This document shows, piece after piece, positions 45,371-54,846 of a DNA stretch of 64,000 nt (position 1 is its first letter; the number at the start of each line of letters is the position of its first letter). Made by a program: the position numbers and the translations under genes. The DNA is taken from contig OY855906.1 in the NCBI GenBank assembly GCA_963693305.1, positions 32,751,491 through 32,815,490 of the forward strand, written 5' to 3'. The notes beneath the pieces are model-generated. The model was given only the letters and a program-made list of their open reading frames with translations. It made no database searches and was not told where the DNA came from. The DNA comes from Meandrina meandrites. Taxonomy: Eukaryota; Cnidaria; Anthozoa; Scleractinia; Meandrinidae.

Positions 45371-46129
45371 CGTGATTCCCAAAGTACTACGCCTCTTGAA
45401 CATGAGGATTCCTTGTCTAATGCCGAAACCCTTCGGTTATTTTCACAACTGTTAGACTCTAAACTTGATCAGAAGTTCACTTCTTTCAAGCGCGAACTTG
45501 AAGAGAAAGACAACCTTACACAGAGCCAGCTAAAGAAGCTGAAAACTGAGACGAAAGCTTCGAATACCTTTAATTATAAAGGTAACAGAGTACAGTTCGA
45601 GTTTAATCTCAACGTCCTCGACCAAATCGAGACGGCCTCTAAGAACCTTCGCGCAGGGAAAGTCTCTTCTGCAACTTCCGATCTCGAAGAAGCAAAGAAG
45701 CTCATCGATAAGCGCAATAAACTTGTGCGTTTCGCCGACAAGAGCCCCGCGGGTTGGACTGCTGTTGAAGAGTATGAGTCCGACGAACTCGCCGACGATT
45801 CAGAAGACCAGAAAAAGCTCCGTTCAGCCGAGAAGAAGGCGCTGTCGAAGATTCGTGAAAAGAAAAGAAAATTTCAACCTGCCCGTCCCAGAGCTCCGCA
45901 GCGTGAGTCAGCAACGGAAACCCAAACTTCTTTCTCGGCTGCTCCTGCTCAGCATTCTTTCAATCTTCAACAGCCCTTTCGCCATCAGTCCTTTCGTGCA
46001 AGACAACCAGTTCCCGCTGACAAATGTTTCAGCTGCGGCCAACGCGGACATTGGGCAAATTCCTCAGTTTGTCCCAGTCGCAACAACCTCACTCGAAACC
46101 CAACGAGCACCAAACCAACAAACGGATGA
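45356..46129 (+). CDS. Gag-like protein of the DIRS element
   Basis: An open frame of about 257 codons begins right after a TAG inside repeat A1. No ATG occurs near its start, so initiation is undetermined. Residues about 20-90 are charged and heptad-like (LRLFSQLLDSKLDQKFTSFK), suggesting a coiled coil. Residues 130-190 are acidic then very basic (KKRKFQPARPRAP). Near the C-terminus is a zinc knuckle CFSCGQRGHWANSSVC, C-x2-C-x4-H-x6-C, one residue longer than the classical CCHC. Such proteins package element RNA. It overlaps the RT frame, which is read in another frame. Confidence 0.7.
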   Translation: MFINPRDSQSTTPLEHEDSLSNAETLRLFSQLLDSKLDQKFTSFKRELEEKDNLTQSQLKKLKTETKASNTFNYKGNRVQFEFNLNVLDQIETASKNLRAGKVSSATSDLEEAKKLIDKRNKLVRFADKSPAGWTAVEEYESDELADDSEDQKKLRSAEKKALSKIREKKRKFQPARPRAPQRESATETQTSFSAAPAQHSFNLQQPFRHQSFRARQPVPADKCFSCGQRGHWANSSVCPSRNNLTRNPTSTKPTNG

Positions 46130-47438
46130 TGGGTCCAGGGACAAATACGATGCTGCCTTAAAACGATTGGGACAAGATGAGTATCCTTTACCTGTATCTC
46201 CAGTGAATTCTCTGGGCGATTGTGACCCAGTTGACTTTTTCTACCAATCGACTAGCGATCCTAATTTTCATGATTCTCCGGAAATTTGTCCGGATTATCA
46301 AGAGGACGTGCAGAACATTGCCGTTAAAGGTAGATTAAGGCGTAATATTAGTTTCTGGGAGTATATAGGCGCTTCTTGGTTTATTCGCCAAACCATTTTG
46401 GAAGGCTACAAAATTCCTTTTTATTTTACACCTGCTCCTGCCACCTTCGGTAATAATAAGTCTTCCTTGCAGCATGCGGATTTTGTTCACAAAGCAATTA
46501 CCGATCTTTTAGCTGTTGGTTCTGTTGTGGAATGCTCGTCTCCACCTTCAGTAATTAACCCTTTGTCTGTTTCCATTCAGTCTAACGGCAAGAAGAGGCT
46601 AATATTAGACCTCAGGTATCCTAATTCTTTTGTTAAAAAATTCACAATTAAGTTTGAAGACGCTAAAACCATGCTCAATTCATTTATTGACCACTCCCAA
46701 AATTGGTTCTATTCATTTGACATTAAATCGGGATATCACCATATTGATATCTTTCCTCCCGACCAAGACTTTTTGGGGTTTTCTTGGTCATTCAGTGGGG
46801 TAACCAGGTATTTTAAGTTCACTGTTTTGCCATTTGGATTATCTACTGGACCTTATATCTTTACTAAAGTTATGAGGCCTCTAGTTAAATATTGGCGCAG
46901 CCAGGCGTACAGGATAGTCGTTTACTTAGATGATGGCTTGGGGGTATGCCCAACATTCGCGTGTTGTCGTTTCGAGGCCTTAGCCGTTAAGTCAGATTTG
47001 TCTCGTGCCGGGTTTGTTCCCAATATGCTTAAGAGTGTTTGGTCCCCGGTGCAGTGCCTTAGATGGTTGGGTTATTTTTGGGATCTTAAGAAGAAATCGC
47101 TCTCGATCCCCAGTGACAAAATTGACAGGCTCTTTACATCAATAGATGACGCACTTTCCCACACCACTATGCCCGCTAGGCAATTAGCTTCTGTCACAGG
47201 CAGTATTATTTCTAATATGCTTGTTATTGGTAATCTTTGTAAGCTTATGACCAAAAACTTGCACAGGGCCTTGGATTGCAGAGCAGGGTGGGAGTCGTCT
47301 GTTATTTTGGATTTGCCATCTCGCAGGGAATTAATTTTCTGGCGGGAAAATTTACTTCGTCTTAATTCTAGGCCCCTTTCAGAGGATGTTCGCCCAGTTA
47401 CTCGGATTGCGTATTCAGACGCTAGCTCTCTGGGCTAG
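45723..47438 (+). CDS. Reverse transcriptase / start of RNase H, DIRS element
   Basis: Open for 571 codons; the part before about 46130 overlaps the gag-like frame and is probably not used. The RT palm is clear: KKRLILDLRYPN, then FDIKSGYHHI (catalytic Asp near residue 332), FTVLPFGLSTGPYIF, and the YLDD box VVYLDDGLG near residue 400. Then come LRWLGYFWDL (thumb side) and the first RNase H Asp in RIAYSDASSLG, where a TAG ends the frame at 47438. A 13-bp tandem duplication, TAGCTCTCTGGGC, overlaps this point. The rest of RNase H continues in a different frame from 47459, so the polyprotein is broken here. Confidence 0.85.
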   Translation: MCVSPTRAPRVGLLLKSMSPTNSPTIQKTRKSSVQPRRRRCRRFVKRKENFNLPVPELRSVSQQRKPKLLSRLLLLSILSIFNSPFAISPFVQDNQFPLTNVSAAANADIGQIPQFVPVATTSLETQRAPNQQTDDGSRDKYDAALKRLGQDEYPLPVSPVNSLGDCDPVDFFYQSTSDPNFHDSPEICPDYQEDVQNIAVKGRLRRNISFWEYIGASWFIRQTILEGYKIPFYFTPAPATFGNNKSSLQHADFVHKAITDLLAVGSVVECSSPPSVINPLSVSIQSNGKKRLILDLRYPNSFVKKFTIKFEDAKTMLNSFIDHSQNWFYSFDIKSGYHHIDIFPPDQDFLGFSWSFSGVTRYFKFTVLPFGLSTGPYIFTKVMRPLVKYWRSQAYRIVVYLDDGLGVCPTFACCRFEALAVKSDLSRAGFVPNMLKSVWSPVQCLRWLGYFWDLKKKSLSIPSDKIDRLFTSIDDALSHTTMPARQLASVTGSIISNMLVIGNLCKLMTKNLHRALDCRAGWESSVILDLPSRRELIFWRENLLRLNSRPLSEDVRPVTRIAYSDASSLG

Positions 47439-47458
47439 CTCTCTGGGCCTATTTATCT

Positions 47459-48232
47459 ATGGATGATTTTCCAGTTGCACACAAGAACTGGGACCCACTG
47501 GAAATGAGTCAAAGCTCCACTTGGAGGGAACTTCATTGTGTTTATTTTGCCCTCCAAAGTTTCGCACTACGTTTGTCTAATAGTTCTGTTAAATGGTTCA
47601 CTGATAATCAAGCAGTCCCTATTATTGTTGATTCGGGCAGCATGAAAGAAGAATTGCATAAATTATCTGTGGATATTTTCTATGTCACCAGGGATTATAA
47701 TATCGACTTAGACGTCGAATGGATTCCTCGTTCCCTCAACGATAAAGCGGATTATCTTAGCAAAATCGTTGATTGCGACGACTGGAAAGTTAAGGATTGC
47801 TATTTTTACGCACTTACGTCCTACTGGGGACAGTGCTCAGTTGATTGTTTCGCTAGTTCCAAAAATTGCAAAGTTCCTAGGTTCTATTCTCGATTTTACA
47901 ATCCGTATTGCCTGGGCGTGGATTCATTTGCTTTCAGCTGGGCTGGCGAGTTTTGCTGGTTAGTCCCTCCTGTCACACTGGTGACCAGAGTCATTCGCCA
48001 TGTTTGCCTTTGCAAATGCAAAGGTATATTAGTCATTCCTTATTGGCCATCCGCACCTTTTTGGCCTCTTCTGGTAGATTCTCAAGGATCCTTTAATTTA
48101 TTTGTTATCGATTACCTCTTCGTTGAGAACGGCAAAGATGTGTTCTTACATGGGTCCAATAAGAATGCTATTTTTGGATCGGAGAATTTTAGCACACCGG
48201 TGCTTTTTCTCTTGCTCGATGGAGCTCTGTGA
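47459..48232 (+). CDS. RNase H remainder and DIRS-specific C-terminal region
   Basis: ATG at 47459, 257 codons, but more likely the frameshifted continuation of the RT ORF than an independent protein. It starts with the RNase H part: STWRELHCVYFAL (Glu) and VKWFTDNQAV (Asp), then DVEWIPRSLNDKADYLSK. It is followed by VDCFASSKNCKVPRFYSRFY and VDSFAFSWAGEFCWLVPP and IPYWPSAPFWP, a pattern shared by DIRS-group Pol proteins between RNase H and the recombinase. Confidence 0.8.
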   Translation: MDDFPVAHKNWDPLEMSQSSTWRELHCVYFALQSFALRLSNSSVKWFTDNQAVPIIVDSGSMKEELHKLSVDIFYVTRDYNIDLDVEWIPRSLNDKADYLSKIVDCDDWKVKDCYFYALTSYWGQCSVDCFASSKNCKVPRFYSRFYNPYCLGVDSFAFSWAGEFCWLVPPVTLVTRVIRHVCLCKCKGILVIPYWPSAPFWPLLVDSQGSFNLFVIDYLFVENGKDVFLHGSNKNAIFGSENFSTPVLFLLLDGAL

Positions 48233-48350
48233 TCGGTTTGGCTAGAAGGCACTGGCCTTCTATGATGCTATATAGGCACTGGCCTTTTGTTGGTGTGCAG
48301 CTATTCACACCGCCGTTTCACACGGCCATTTCACACATTTTGGAGTATTT

Positions 48351-48764
48351 ATGTGTTTATTTTCTTCCTTTGTTTTTTGTTTACAAGGTGGAAATGCATT
48401 TGCAGACAAAGTTGGTCGTCTTCTTGACCCCGAACTTCGGAGACTAGCATCATGCCTGCCTGCCCGTGCGGTTGAGGCCAAAGCTTCTTCTACCACAGAG
48501 CGGTATTCAAGGGCTTTTCAGAAGTTCAGAGAATGGGCTTCCTGTCATCGTGAGATTACTCCTTTACCATCAGATGACATTTCAGTTGCTTTATATTTGG
48601 AATTTTTGCTCCAAAGTAATTGTTCAATTTCTGCTTTAGAGTCTGCCTGTTACGGCATTAGTTGGGCGCACAATTTGTACGGGTTTCCCACCCCTTGTAA
48701 TTCAAGTTTAGGTAAAAAATATTCTGGAAGCTGGGAAGAGGAAGTTGGCAAAACCCGTTTCTAA
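48351..48764 (+). CDS. Tyrosine recombinase, N-terminal (core-binding) part
   Basis: ATG at 48351. The protein-like region starts around LLDPELRRLASCLPARAVEA and contains a SAM-like core-binding domain (TTERYSRAFQKFREWASCHR, ISVALYLEFLLQ, ISALESACYGISWAHNLYG). A TTTTTTGTTTACAAG tract just upstream could act as a 3' splice site joining it to Pol. The frame leaves the homologous reading at an A-run (about 48713-48719), after which the catalytic domain continues in another frame, so a 1-nt indel is likely. Confidence 0.7.
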   Translation: MCLFSSFVFCLQGGNAFADKVGRLLDPELRRLASCLPARAVEAKASSTTERYSRAFQKFREWASCHREITPLPSDDISVALYLEFLLQSNCSISALESACYGISWAHNLYGFPTPCNSSLGKKYSGSWEEEVGKTRF

Positions 48765-49395
48765 AAAAGAGCCTGTTACTCCTGTTATGATTAACGAATT
48801 GTGTATCAAATTTGCAGGCCCTTCCGCCAGCCTTTCAGATTTGCGTTTAGCTGCTATTTGTGTTACCGCTTATGCTGCATTTCTCCGCTTTAATGAATTA
48901 GCTGCTTTGCGTTGCTGTGATGTTAAATTTTGCGATAACACCTTTGTCGAGATTACTATAGTCAAGAGTAAGACTGATCAGTACAGGGATGGTTCCAGAG
49001 TCTTATTAGCCAAGACGGGTTCTATATCCTGTCCTTTTGATTTGCTGGAAAGATATGTTTGCTCCGCTGGTCTGCAACTGTCTTCTACGTTACCCTTTTT
49101 CCGTGCCCTGTATTATCAAAAATCCAATTGTTCTTATAAGTTACGTTCTGAGGGTATGAGCTACACTAGGACTAGAGAGATTGTTTTGCATGCTTTTGCC
49201 GAGTTAGGTTATCCTAAGAGTATGTTTGGCTTGCATAGTCTTAGGGCTGGAGGTGCATCTGCTGCTGCTAATGCCGGTATCAGCGATCGCTTATTTAAGC
49301 GTCACGGCAGATGGAAATCTGACAGCGCTAAGGACGGCTATGTCAAAGACAAACTTGATTCTCTGTTATCCGTTTCTCGTAGTTTAGGTTGTTAA
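48745..49395 (+). CDS. Tyrosine recombinase, catalytic part
   Basis: An open frame without ATG; the homologous frame really begins near 48715. Catalytic residues of the family are visible: Arg in AAFLRFNELAALRCCDV, Lys in VKSKTDQYRDG, His-x2-Arg in GLHSLRAGGASAA, His-x2-Trp in RHGRWKS, and the nucleophilic Tyr in AKDGYVKDKL. This is the phage-integrase-fold recombinase that inserts the circular cDNA of DIRS-type elements. The C-terminus SRSLGC stops at 49393-49395, 45 bp before repeat B1. All key residues are intact despite the upstream frameshift. Confidence 0.85.
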   Translation: MAKPVSKKEPVTPVMINELCIKFAGPSASLSDLRLAAICVTAYAAFLRFNELAALRCCDVKFCDNTFVEITIVKSKTDQYRDGSRVLLAKTGSISCPFDLLERYVCSAGLQLSSTLPFFRALYYQKSNCSYKLRSEGMSYTRTREIVLHAFAELGYPKSMFGLHSLRAGGASAAANAGISDRLFKRHGRWKSDSAKDGYVKDKLDSLLSVSRSLGC

Positions 49396-49440
49396 GCATT
49401 AATTATTAGCTTTTCTCTTTCTTTATTTTTCGAACGCGAG

Positions 49441-49540
49441 CATCAATAAACGAGATGCTCGCCCCTAGAACTGTGTGGTGTGTTTGTTGAAGATTAATTA
49501 CAAAATGTTTTATACTCGTTTCACAGTGATTAGAGTATAA
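49441..49540 (+). repeat. Split direct repeat B1
   Basis: CATCAATAAACGAGATGCTC ... TTAGAGTATAA; 100 bp, one visible mismatch to B2. The preceding GCGAGCATC pairs with GATGCTCGC to form a 9-bp hairpin at 49435-49462. Confidence 0.9.
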
Positions 49541-49624
49541 ATGTATTTTGTAATGTTTTGGTACTGAAGTATGTAGGAATGTATTCATAAGATTGTGTTA
49601 ATGATTTAGTTGTTTATTAATCCT
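49539..49624 (+). repeat. Split direct repeat A2
   Basis: Directly abuts B1, as expected for the circular-junction half of a split-direct-repeat element. Confidence 0.88.
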
Positions 49625-49790
49625 GTGGGATTCGTTTGGTTATTTAAGAGATTGTAAGTTATGCAGAAACCATTCGAAGGCATCTCTTTATACTTGCTTT
49701 TAATTTGTGTAACCTACTGGACTGTTTTCTGTATATTTGTATACTTGTTAGCGTTCCGATTTGCAATTGTAACCTGTGTGTGCTCACGGA

Positions 49791-49890
49791 CATCAATAAA
49801 CGAGATGCTCGCCCCTAGAACTGTGTGGTGTGTTTGTTGAAGATTAATTACAAAATGTTTTATACTCATTTCACAGTGATTAGAGTATAA
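49791..49890 (+). repeat. Split direct repeat B2
   Basis: Second copy of B; defines the 3' end of the element. Confidence 0.9.
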
Positions 49891-50202
49891 GGGTGAACAT
49901 ATACATTCCGTTGATTCGTTTTATTTGAAAATACAATTTTTGAATAGATTAGTTGACACGGTGAACTGGACTAAAATGGCAAGAAAGCTATGTAATGGCC
50001 TGCCTTTTATACCTGAGTTTTGGTGAAATTTTAAGAGGTTTAAAGAAGGGATGGAAAAAGAAACATTTTTGTAAACCACCAGACAGTTGACCTCCACGAA
50101 AGAGCATGCACCCCAGGTTGTCAGGGGACTGTTTTGGTGTCCATCTACTAGTTTTTAACTTCAAATTCTAATTTTAAAATCACATTAAATTTTCCATATT
50201 TC
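49891..50202. other. No gene seen
   Basis: Short spacer between the DIRS-like element and the LINE. Confidence 0.5.
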
Positions 50203-51387
50203 TTTTTTTTTTTTTATTGAATACCACCAGGAACCCATAATATGAGTTTCTGATACCACAAATTACTTAAAAAAACACTAACATTACTTACAATACTAAC
50301 ATTAACTACATTACTAACAATACAAGATAACATTGTTGAAAATACTGACACTACCTTATACAATACTGTTATTTCCTATCAAAACTAACGTGCAGATAAC
50401 AGAAACAACGACGATACAACAAATACTTTGTAAAGGAAAACAGTTAATTAACAAATCGGCTATATTAACTTTATCAAAAAAAGAAAAACAACTATAATGG
50501 CTAGATTGATCTATAAACATTTTGACATTATGAAATAAAGTAAAGCAACACTTGGCTTACAAAGCTGGAAGTGATCGGTAGATAATTTAAACGGTAAAAC
50601 ACGCATAATTTATAGAGAGAGGCTGACGGAGTTTAACAGAGAAACAATTTCCACTTGTTCGTGAAGGCGGTCAAACGATTACTATTGAAAGCTATTTGTT
50701 TTTCAATTTGAATAATGGCATTCAACTTATTCAAGAAAACAGACAAATAACTGGGGACGCACCACCTAATTTGCGGGAGTAAAGATGATATCTCGCAATT
50801 AGAAGCACAAGATCAATGGCCGTGTGAGTTGGAATTCTTGACAGTCCCATCAAGTGAAGATCTGTGAGAACAAACTCAGTCCCAAAGCCCTTTCTGAAAA
50901 AGAAATTGTTTAATATCTTCCCAAAACAATTGCGTTATGGGACAGTTCAGAAAAAGATGAACGAAAGTCTCTGTTTCTCGTTCGCAGAAGCAACATTTGT
51001 CTGATGGTATAAGATTGATTCTCTGCAGAAAATCATTCGTGGCAATCCTCCGATGTAAGAATTTAAAGTGGAAGGTTCTTAATTTAGTGGACGCCGTGCA
51101 ATTAAAAGCAATTGTGTATGCTACCTTCCAGTCTACATCACAGTCATTCTGAACATGAAGATCTCTTAGGGGTGGGATTTTTTCTCTTTTTAGAAGAGAG
51201 GTATACAGAAAATGATTGACCTTACTCCTAGAAGTAAGTTCAGCTTAAGATACTCCTTTATTTCATAGTGTTCTTGTCTGGCATCTGAGAATTATGTAGC
51301 TTCTTTATAAAGGACCTTATAACTGAAAGAACAGCAAGCGATTCCAGCCATTGTAGCTCGGGAAATTTAACCCTCAACTCGTCGTAC

Positions 51388-52440
51388 CTAAGCAGGGTGC
51401 CATTCTCGTCCAATAAGTGGGAAATTTTGCAAATTCAACCAATGTTTATGGAAAACGGGTCGATCATTTACTCGAATTAGGGAATTGTACCAGATGATCT
51501 GCTCACCGACATTTACATCAGTGATGTCAGTGACATCCGTAAAATGTAGCTCTGCCCAGGCTTCCAAAACCTCTTGGACGAAAGAGTTACAGACCCCTAA
51601 AGCGGGGATGTCGTCTTTGTGAAGATTGCAGGAGAAAATGTCCCTTCCTCCATGTTTTTTCAGACTGTCCTCGAAAACAAATTTCCACTTCCCATCATTT
51701 GTCGGGTCAAGATATTTTTTGATCCAGGAGACTTTGAGAGATTGATTGAACTTGTTTATATCAACCATTTTCAGGCCGCCCTCCTCGTAATCTTTGGTTA
51801 TAAAAATCTTTTTAATCTCATCTCCTTTACCATCCCAGAGAAAATCAAAAAACCTTTTATTGACCTTTTGTAATGCCTCTACGGAGGTGGTTAGCGGCGC
51901 TAAAATATAGACCAGTTGGGAAACCAGGAGACTTTTAATGATGGTAATTTTCCCGCTTAAACTGAGCCTCCTAAACTGCCATGATTCAATCACACTTTCT
52001 ATTTTTTTGATCCTTTCATCGTAATTGCAGCGGAGCATTGTCTTTCTGTCTGTTGCAAACCAAATTCCAAGCGCAAATACCTGTGCTTTCACCCAGGAAA
52101 TTTCTGATTTGTCACATTTTATTCAGGGTTCCCTTTCTTTTGCTGAACCCACCCAGAGCACTTTTGTTTTCTCGTAATTTACCTTGAGCCCAGAGATTAT
52201 ATGGAATCCGTCCAAGCCTACAACTGCACGAAGAAATGAGCCCTCAAAACCGTCGAGTATTAAAGTCGTATCATCGGCATATTGGCTTAGTTTGTGTTCT
52301 ACTTCATTCGTTTCAAATCCCTTTATGTCTTTATCAATTCTTATGAAATTGGCTAGTATCGATCTCGGCTGCTATTATAAACAAATACGGGGACATCGGG
52401 CAGCCCTGCCTGAACCCTCTACCTAGGGGTAGAGGAGTAC
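51388..52440 (-). pseudogene. LINE reverse transcriptase, broken
   Basis: On the minus strand: GRGFRQGCPMSPYLFIIAAE near 52420-52360, then QYADDTTLILDG (the catalytic YADD) near 52300-52260, ISGLKVNYEKTKVLWVGS near 52200-52145, a stop/frameshift near 52120, and a 234-codon frame to 51388 that includes WQFRRLSLSGKITIIKSLLV (thumb). The region left of this, down to the poly(A), is 3' sequence with no long frame. It is 5'-truncated at the inversion point, so the N-terminal part of RT is missing. Confidence 0.85.
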
Positions 52441-52649
52441 TGTCGTAATTATGCTAGTCCCTCGTAAGGTTCAGGTATACGTGTTAATTATCAATAGCTA
52501 TTGCCCTCTTTATTGTTTGTTCTTGTTCTTTTTCTACATGTTGTTTACATTGTTCACAATAGGTCTATTATTAGTGTCTCTATTTAATGGCGGCTATGTT
52601 TTGGTTGAGTGGATTCTAAAGCAGGATAATTGTTTTCACTATCAAACTT

Positions 52650-53150
52650 CTTAAATATTTGTTCTTTGAACGTTAGAGGTTTATCAGGGGAAGCCAAACG
52701 TCGAGAAACGTTCCAATGGCTTAGAGAGAAAAACTTCCAAGTTTTCAAAACGAGACCTGTGGCAAAACGAATGGGGCTATAAAGCACTCTTCGGGTGCGA
52801 CAGTAGTGGAAAAGCCGGTGTGGCTATTCTATCAAAACAATTTCGATTTTGTATTAAGCAACGAGTATATAGATCCAGGAGGCCGCTTTATTATCTTAGA
52901 TATTAAAGTCACCAACCTATTTTTCACCGAAGATAATCTTTACGCTCCGAACAAGGATGACCGTTGTTTCTTTCAAAACATTACAAATCGAATGCGTGAT
53001 TTTGATTGCGACAATATTGTCATGGGCGGAGATTTTAATTTGGTTTTAAATGTGGAGTTAGACAAACAAGGGGGAAAGCTAACACCTCTCATACAAAAGC
53101 ATTGGCTGAAATAAGAAAAGTTCAAATAAATCTCGACGTAGGCGATGTCT
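52650..53150 (+). pseudogene. LINE endonuclease fragment, inverted and broken
   Basis: Plus-strand reading in several frames: SLNVRGLSGEAKRRETFQWL from 52668, DLWQNEWGYKALFGCDSSGK with GVAIL near 52750-52830, GRFIILDIKV, NLYAPNKDD and VMGGDFNLVLNVELDKQGG near 53020-53075, then EIRKVQINLDVGDVL to about 53150. These are the conserved blocks of the apurinic-type endonuclease of LINEs (NxRG, GK.GVAIL, YAPN, GDFN). At least two frameshifts. Confidence 0.82.
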
Positions 53151-53195
53151 TAATTAATAAGTAATCACATGATGTGGATAAATAAGCGCTTGTAA

Positions 53196-53265
53196 ATTTT
53201 TCAAAGACTACAAATTGCACGAGCTCAACCGGCTCGTGCAATTTTGTTAGCCTTTGAAAAATCTA
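53196..53265. mobile_element. Hairpin MITE (TTGCACGAGC stem)
   Basis: CAAATTGCACGAGC / GGCTCGTGCAATTTTG with outer TTTTTCAAAG / CTTTGAAAAA; about 30-bp arms around a 6-nt loop. Confidence 0.85.
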
Positions 53266-53960
53266 CATCCTGCTTTTTTATCCCTCGTTCACTTAGGTCG
53301 TTTTAATTTCTGTGATAGTTAATTTTGGCCTTATTAATAAGATGAAGTAAAACTTACACTCCGCGAGCTAATTTTTCATTGTCTCAAGTGTTTAGCCCAA
53401 ATTCGATCCATTCCAAACTTTCTTACCTTGAAACCAATAGCTTTATTTTTTTTCCTCGCACTTTATTTTAATGTTCCACAAACGTGAATGGTTCAGTGAC
53501 AATATTTCTGCTTCATGGTCACTTTCACTTTTACGAGTATTGTCTACTAAGCAATTGGTAGTCGGTGAACACCTACTTTGTCTAAAAATTGGCTAACAGT
53601 ACTGTTTTGATCGTTTGTTCTGATTATTAAAATAACTTTGTTCTTGTTGTCGCCACAAATTGCGTGCTCGTTTCTAAGAATTAATGCTAATTTTAAGCAC
53701 GCTATGATCTGCCCCATGAAATTCTGACCATTTTTTTTAAAAAAATCTGTTGTTTTCAAAAGATTTTACAGTCAAGACGATTTTCAATCATGTGTTTAAC
53801 ATTAACAGAAAAAAGGCAACAAAACAAAGCATAATATAACGCGAGCGTACATCATAATCTCTTTGAGTGCGGTAATGGCGACCTGTCGCCTGGTTTGCCA
53901 GAGAATTTTTTTTCTCGCAATGTGTTATGAAACAATTTGTTCATGCTTTTAGCGTTGCGT
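53266..53960. other. No gene seen
   Basis: AT-rich; nothing recognised. Confidence 0.4.
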
Positions 53961-54046
53961 ATATTGGATGCATCTGGAAAGTTTGGAGAGCACTCTAAAG
54001 CCCATTATGCTTCTCTCGAGCTCTCCAAACTTCCCGCGTGCATCGT
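53961..54046. mobile_element. Hairpin element (AAGTTTGGAGAGC stem)
   Basis: GATGCATCTGGAAAGTTTGG with GAGAGCACTCTA pairs imperfectly with CTCGAGCTCTCCAAACTTCC and GCGTGCATC; arms about 33 nt. Confidence 0.75.
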
Positions 54047-54312
54047 AACTCAAGATTCGCACTCTTGGTGTGACAGATGCTTTTAAACAATGTAGACTTT
54101 TACATAGTGAGCAGCTGTGGGCGTCGAAATTATTAATTGGTTTTCACTGAAATACAAGAATTAAAAGAAAACTTTATTGCCTGATCCATTAAACTGTCAT
54201 CCTTAATAATAAGTGGGCCCCATTGCAAGTTATCGGACAGCTACTCATTTACATTATGGAATAACAGTGTAATTAGTATAGGTAATCACATGATTTCGAG
54301 TGCAATTTAGGA

Positions 54313-54475
54313 ATAAACAAGACGCCCGTTGATTTAGTACTTGTACTTTCATTTCCATTTATTTGTACATTTTAAACAGAATGTGACCGTGAAAAGTCAT
54401 TCCCATCCCGCGGATAAACTGCCAAGGCTAATCAACAAATGACCTTTATCGGTTTTTACAATTATCAACAGGGCG
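54313..54475. repeat. Dispersed repeat with internal inversion relative to 36341-36455
   Basis: Starts with ATAAACAAGACGCCCGTTG exactly as at 36341, but the next 90 bp (TACTTTCATTTCCAT ... TCATTCCCATCCCGCGG) is the reverse complement of what follows there. The right part (CCAAGGCTAATCA ... ATCGGTTTTT) recurs at 57219-57260. Confidence 0.75.
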
Positions 54476-54806
54476 ATCGTTGAGAACTCGATCTTGTTTG
54501 ACGCACGCCTTTTAACCTGTCACTGGCGTAATAGTTGAGAATAAAGTTACATCCAAACTGTAAACAATCGACAATTACTTCTTTTGTTATGTATTCAGTC
54601 GCCATGAGCTGTGAAAATCTTGAAAACTTCCACTCCCGCTCACTGATCAGCTCTTATTACGGTTTAAATATTGTGAATGAAATCGGACGTTGCCGACGGC
54701 AGCTTTTGAAGTGAATTTATAGCGGAGCTTCGGCGCCCGCGGGCGGAGCATCCATAGCAAAAGAATATGGTGAACCCATCGAGCCGAGAAAATTTGGTTA
54801 TGACGT

Positions 54807-54846
54807 CATGTCCGTCCGTCCGTACGTACGTACGCCCGTACGCACG
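54807..54846 (+). repeat. (GTCC/GTAC)n short microsatellite
   Basis: GTCCGTCCGTCC, then GTACGTACGTACG, then CCCGTACGCACGG. Confidence 0.85.

Larger units (their letters stand above)
45280..49890 (+). mobile_element. DIRS/Ngaro-like tyrosine-recombinase retrotransposon, nearly full length
   Basis: Plus-strand order is gag-like region, RT-RNase H, then tyrosine recombinase, with no LTRs, integrase or LINE endonuclease. Split direct repeats define it: A1 (45280-45370), body, B1 (49441-49540) abutting A2 (49539-49624), about 165 bp, then B2 (49791-49890). A1/A2 and B1/B2 are near-identical. This A1-B1A2-B2 layout is the hallmark of Ngaro/PAT-type DIRS elements, which integrate through a circular intermediate by recombinase action without target duplication. 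The element carries two frame breaks (about 47434 and 48715), so it is probably immobile, but the repeats are so similar that insertion was recent. Confidence 0.9.
50203..53150 (-). mobile_element. LINE retrotransposon with inverted 5' part
   Basis: The 3' end is on the left: on the minus strand the element ends AATAAAAAAAAAAAAA at 50203-50217. Minus-strand RT pieces run from about 52437 to 51388. From about 52441 to about 53150 the element is instead in plus orientation, carrying 5' UTR and the AP-type endonuclease. The endonuclease 5' side faces the junction, exactly the geometry produced by twin priming during target-primed reverse transcription. The junction lies beside the palindrome CTCTACCTAGGGGTAGAG (52422-52438). 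Several frame breaks; dead copy. Clade not assigned (L1/Tx1-like RT). Confidence 0.82.

Noticed and set aside
45280..49890. LTR retrotransposon or endogenous retrovirus
   Set aside because: No LTRs, protease, DDE integrase or envelope; tyrosine recombinase and split direct repeats identify the DIRS group.
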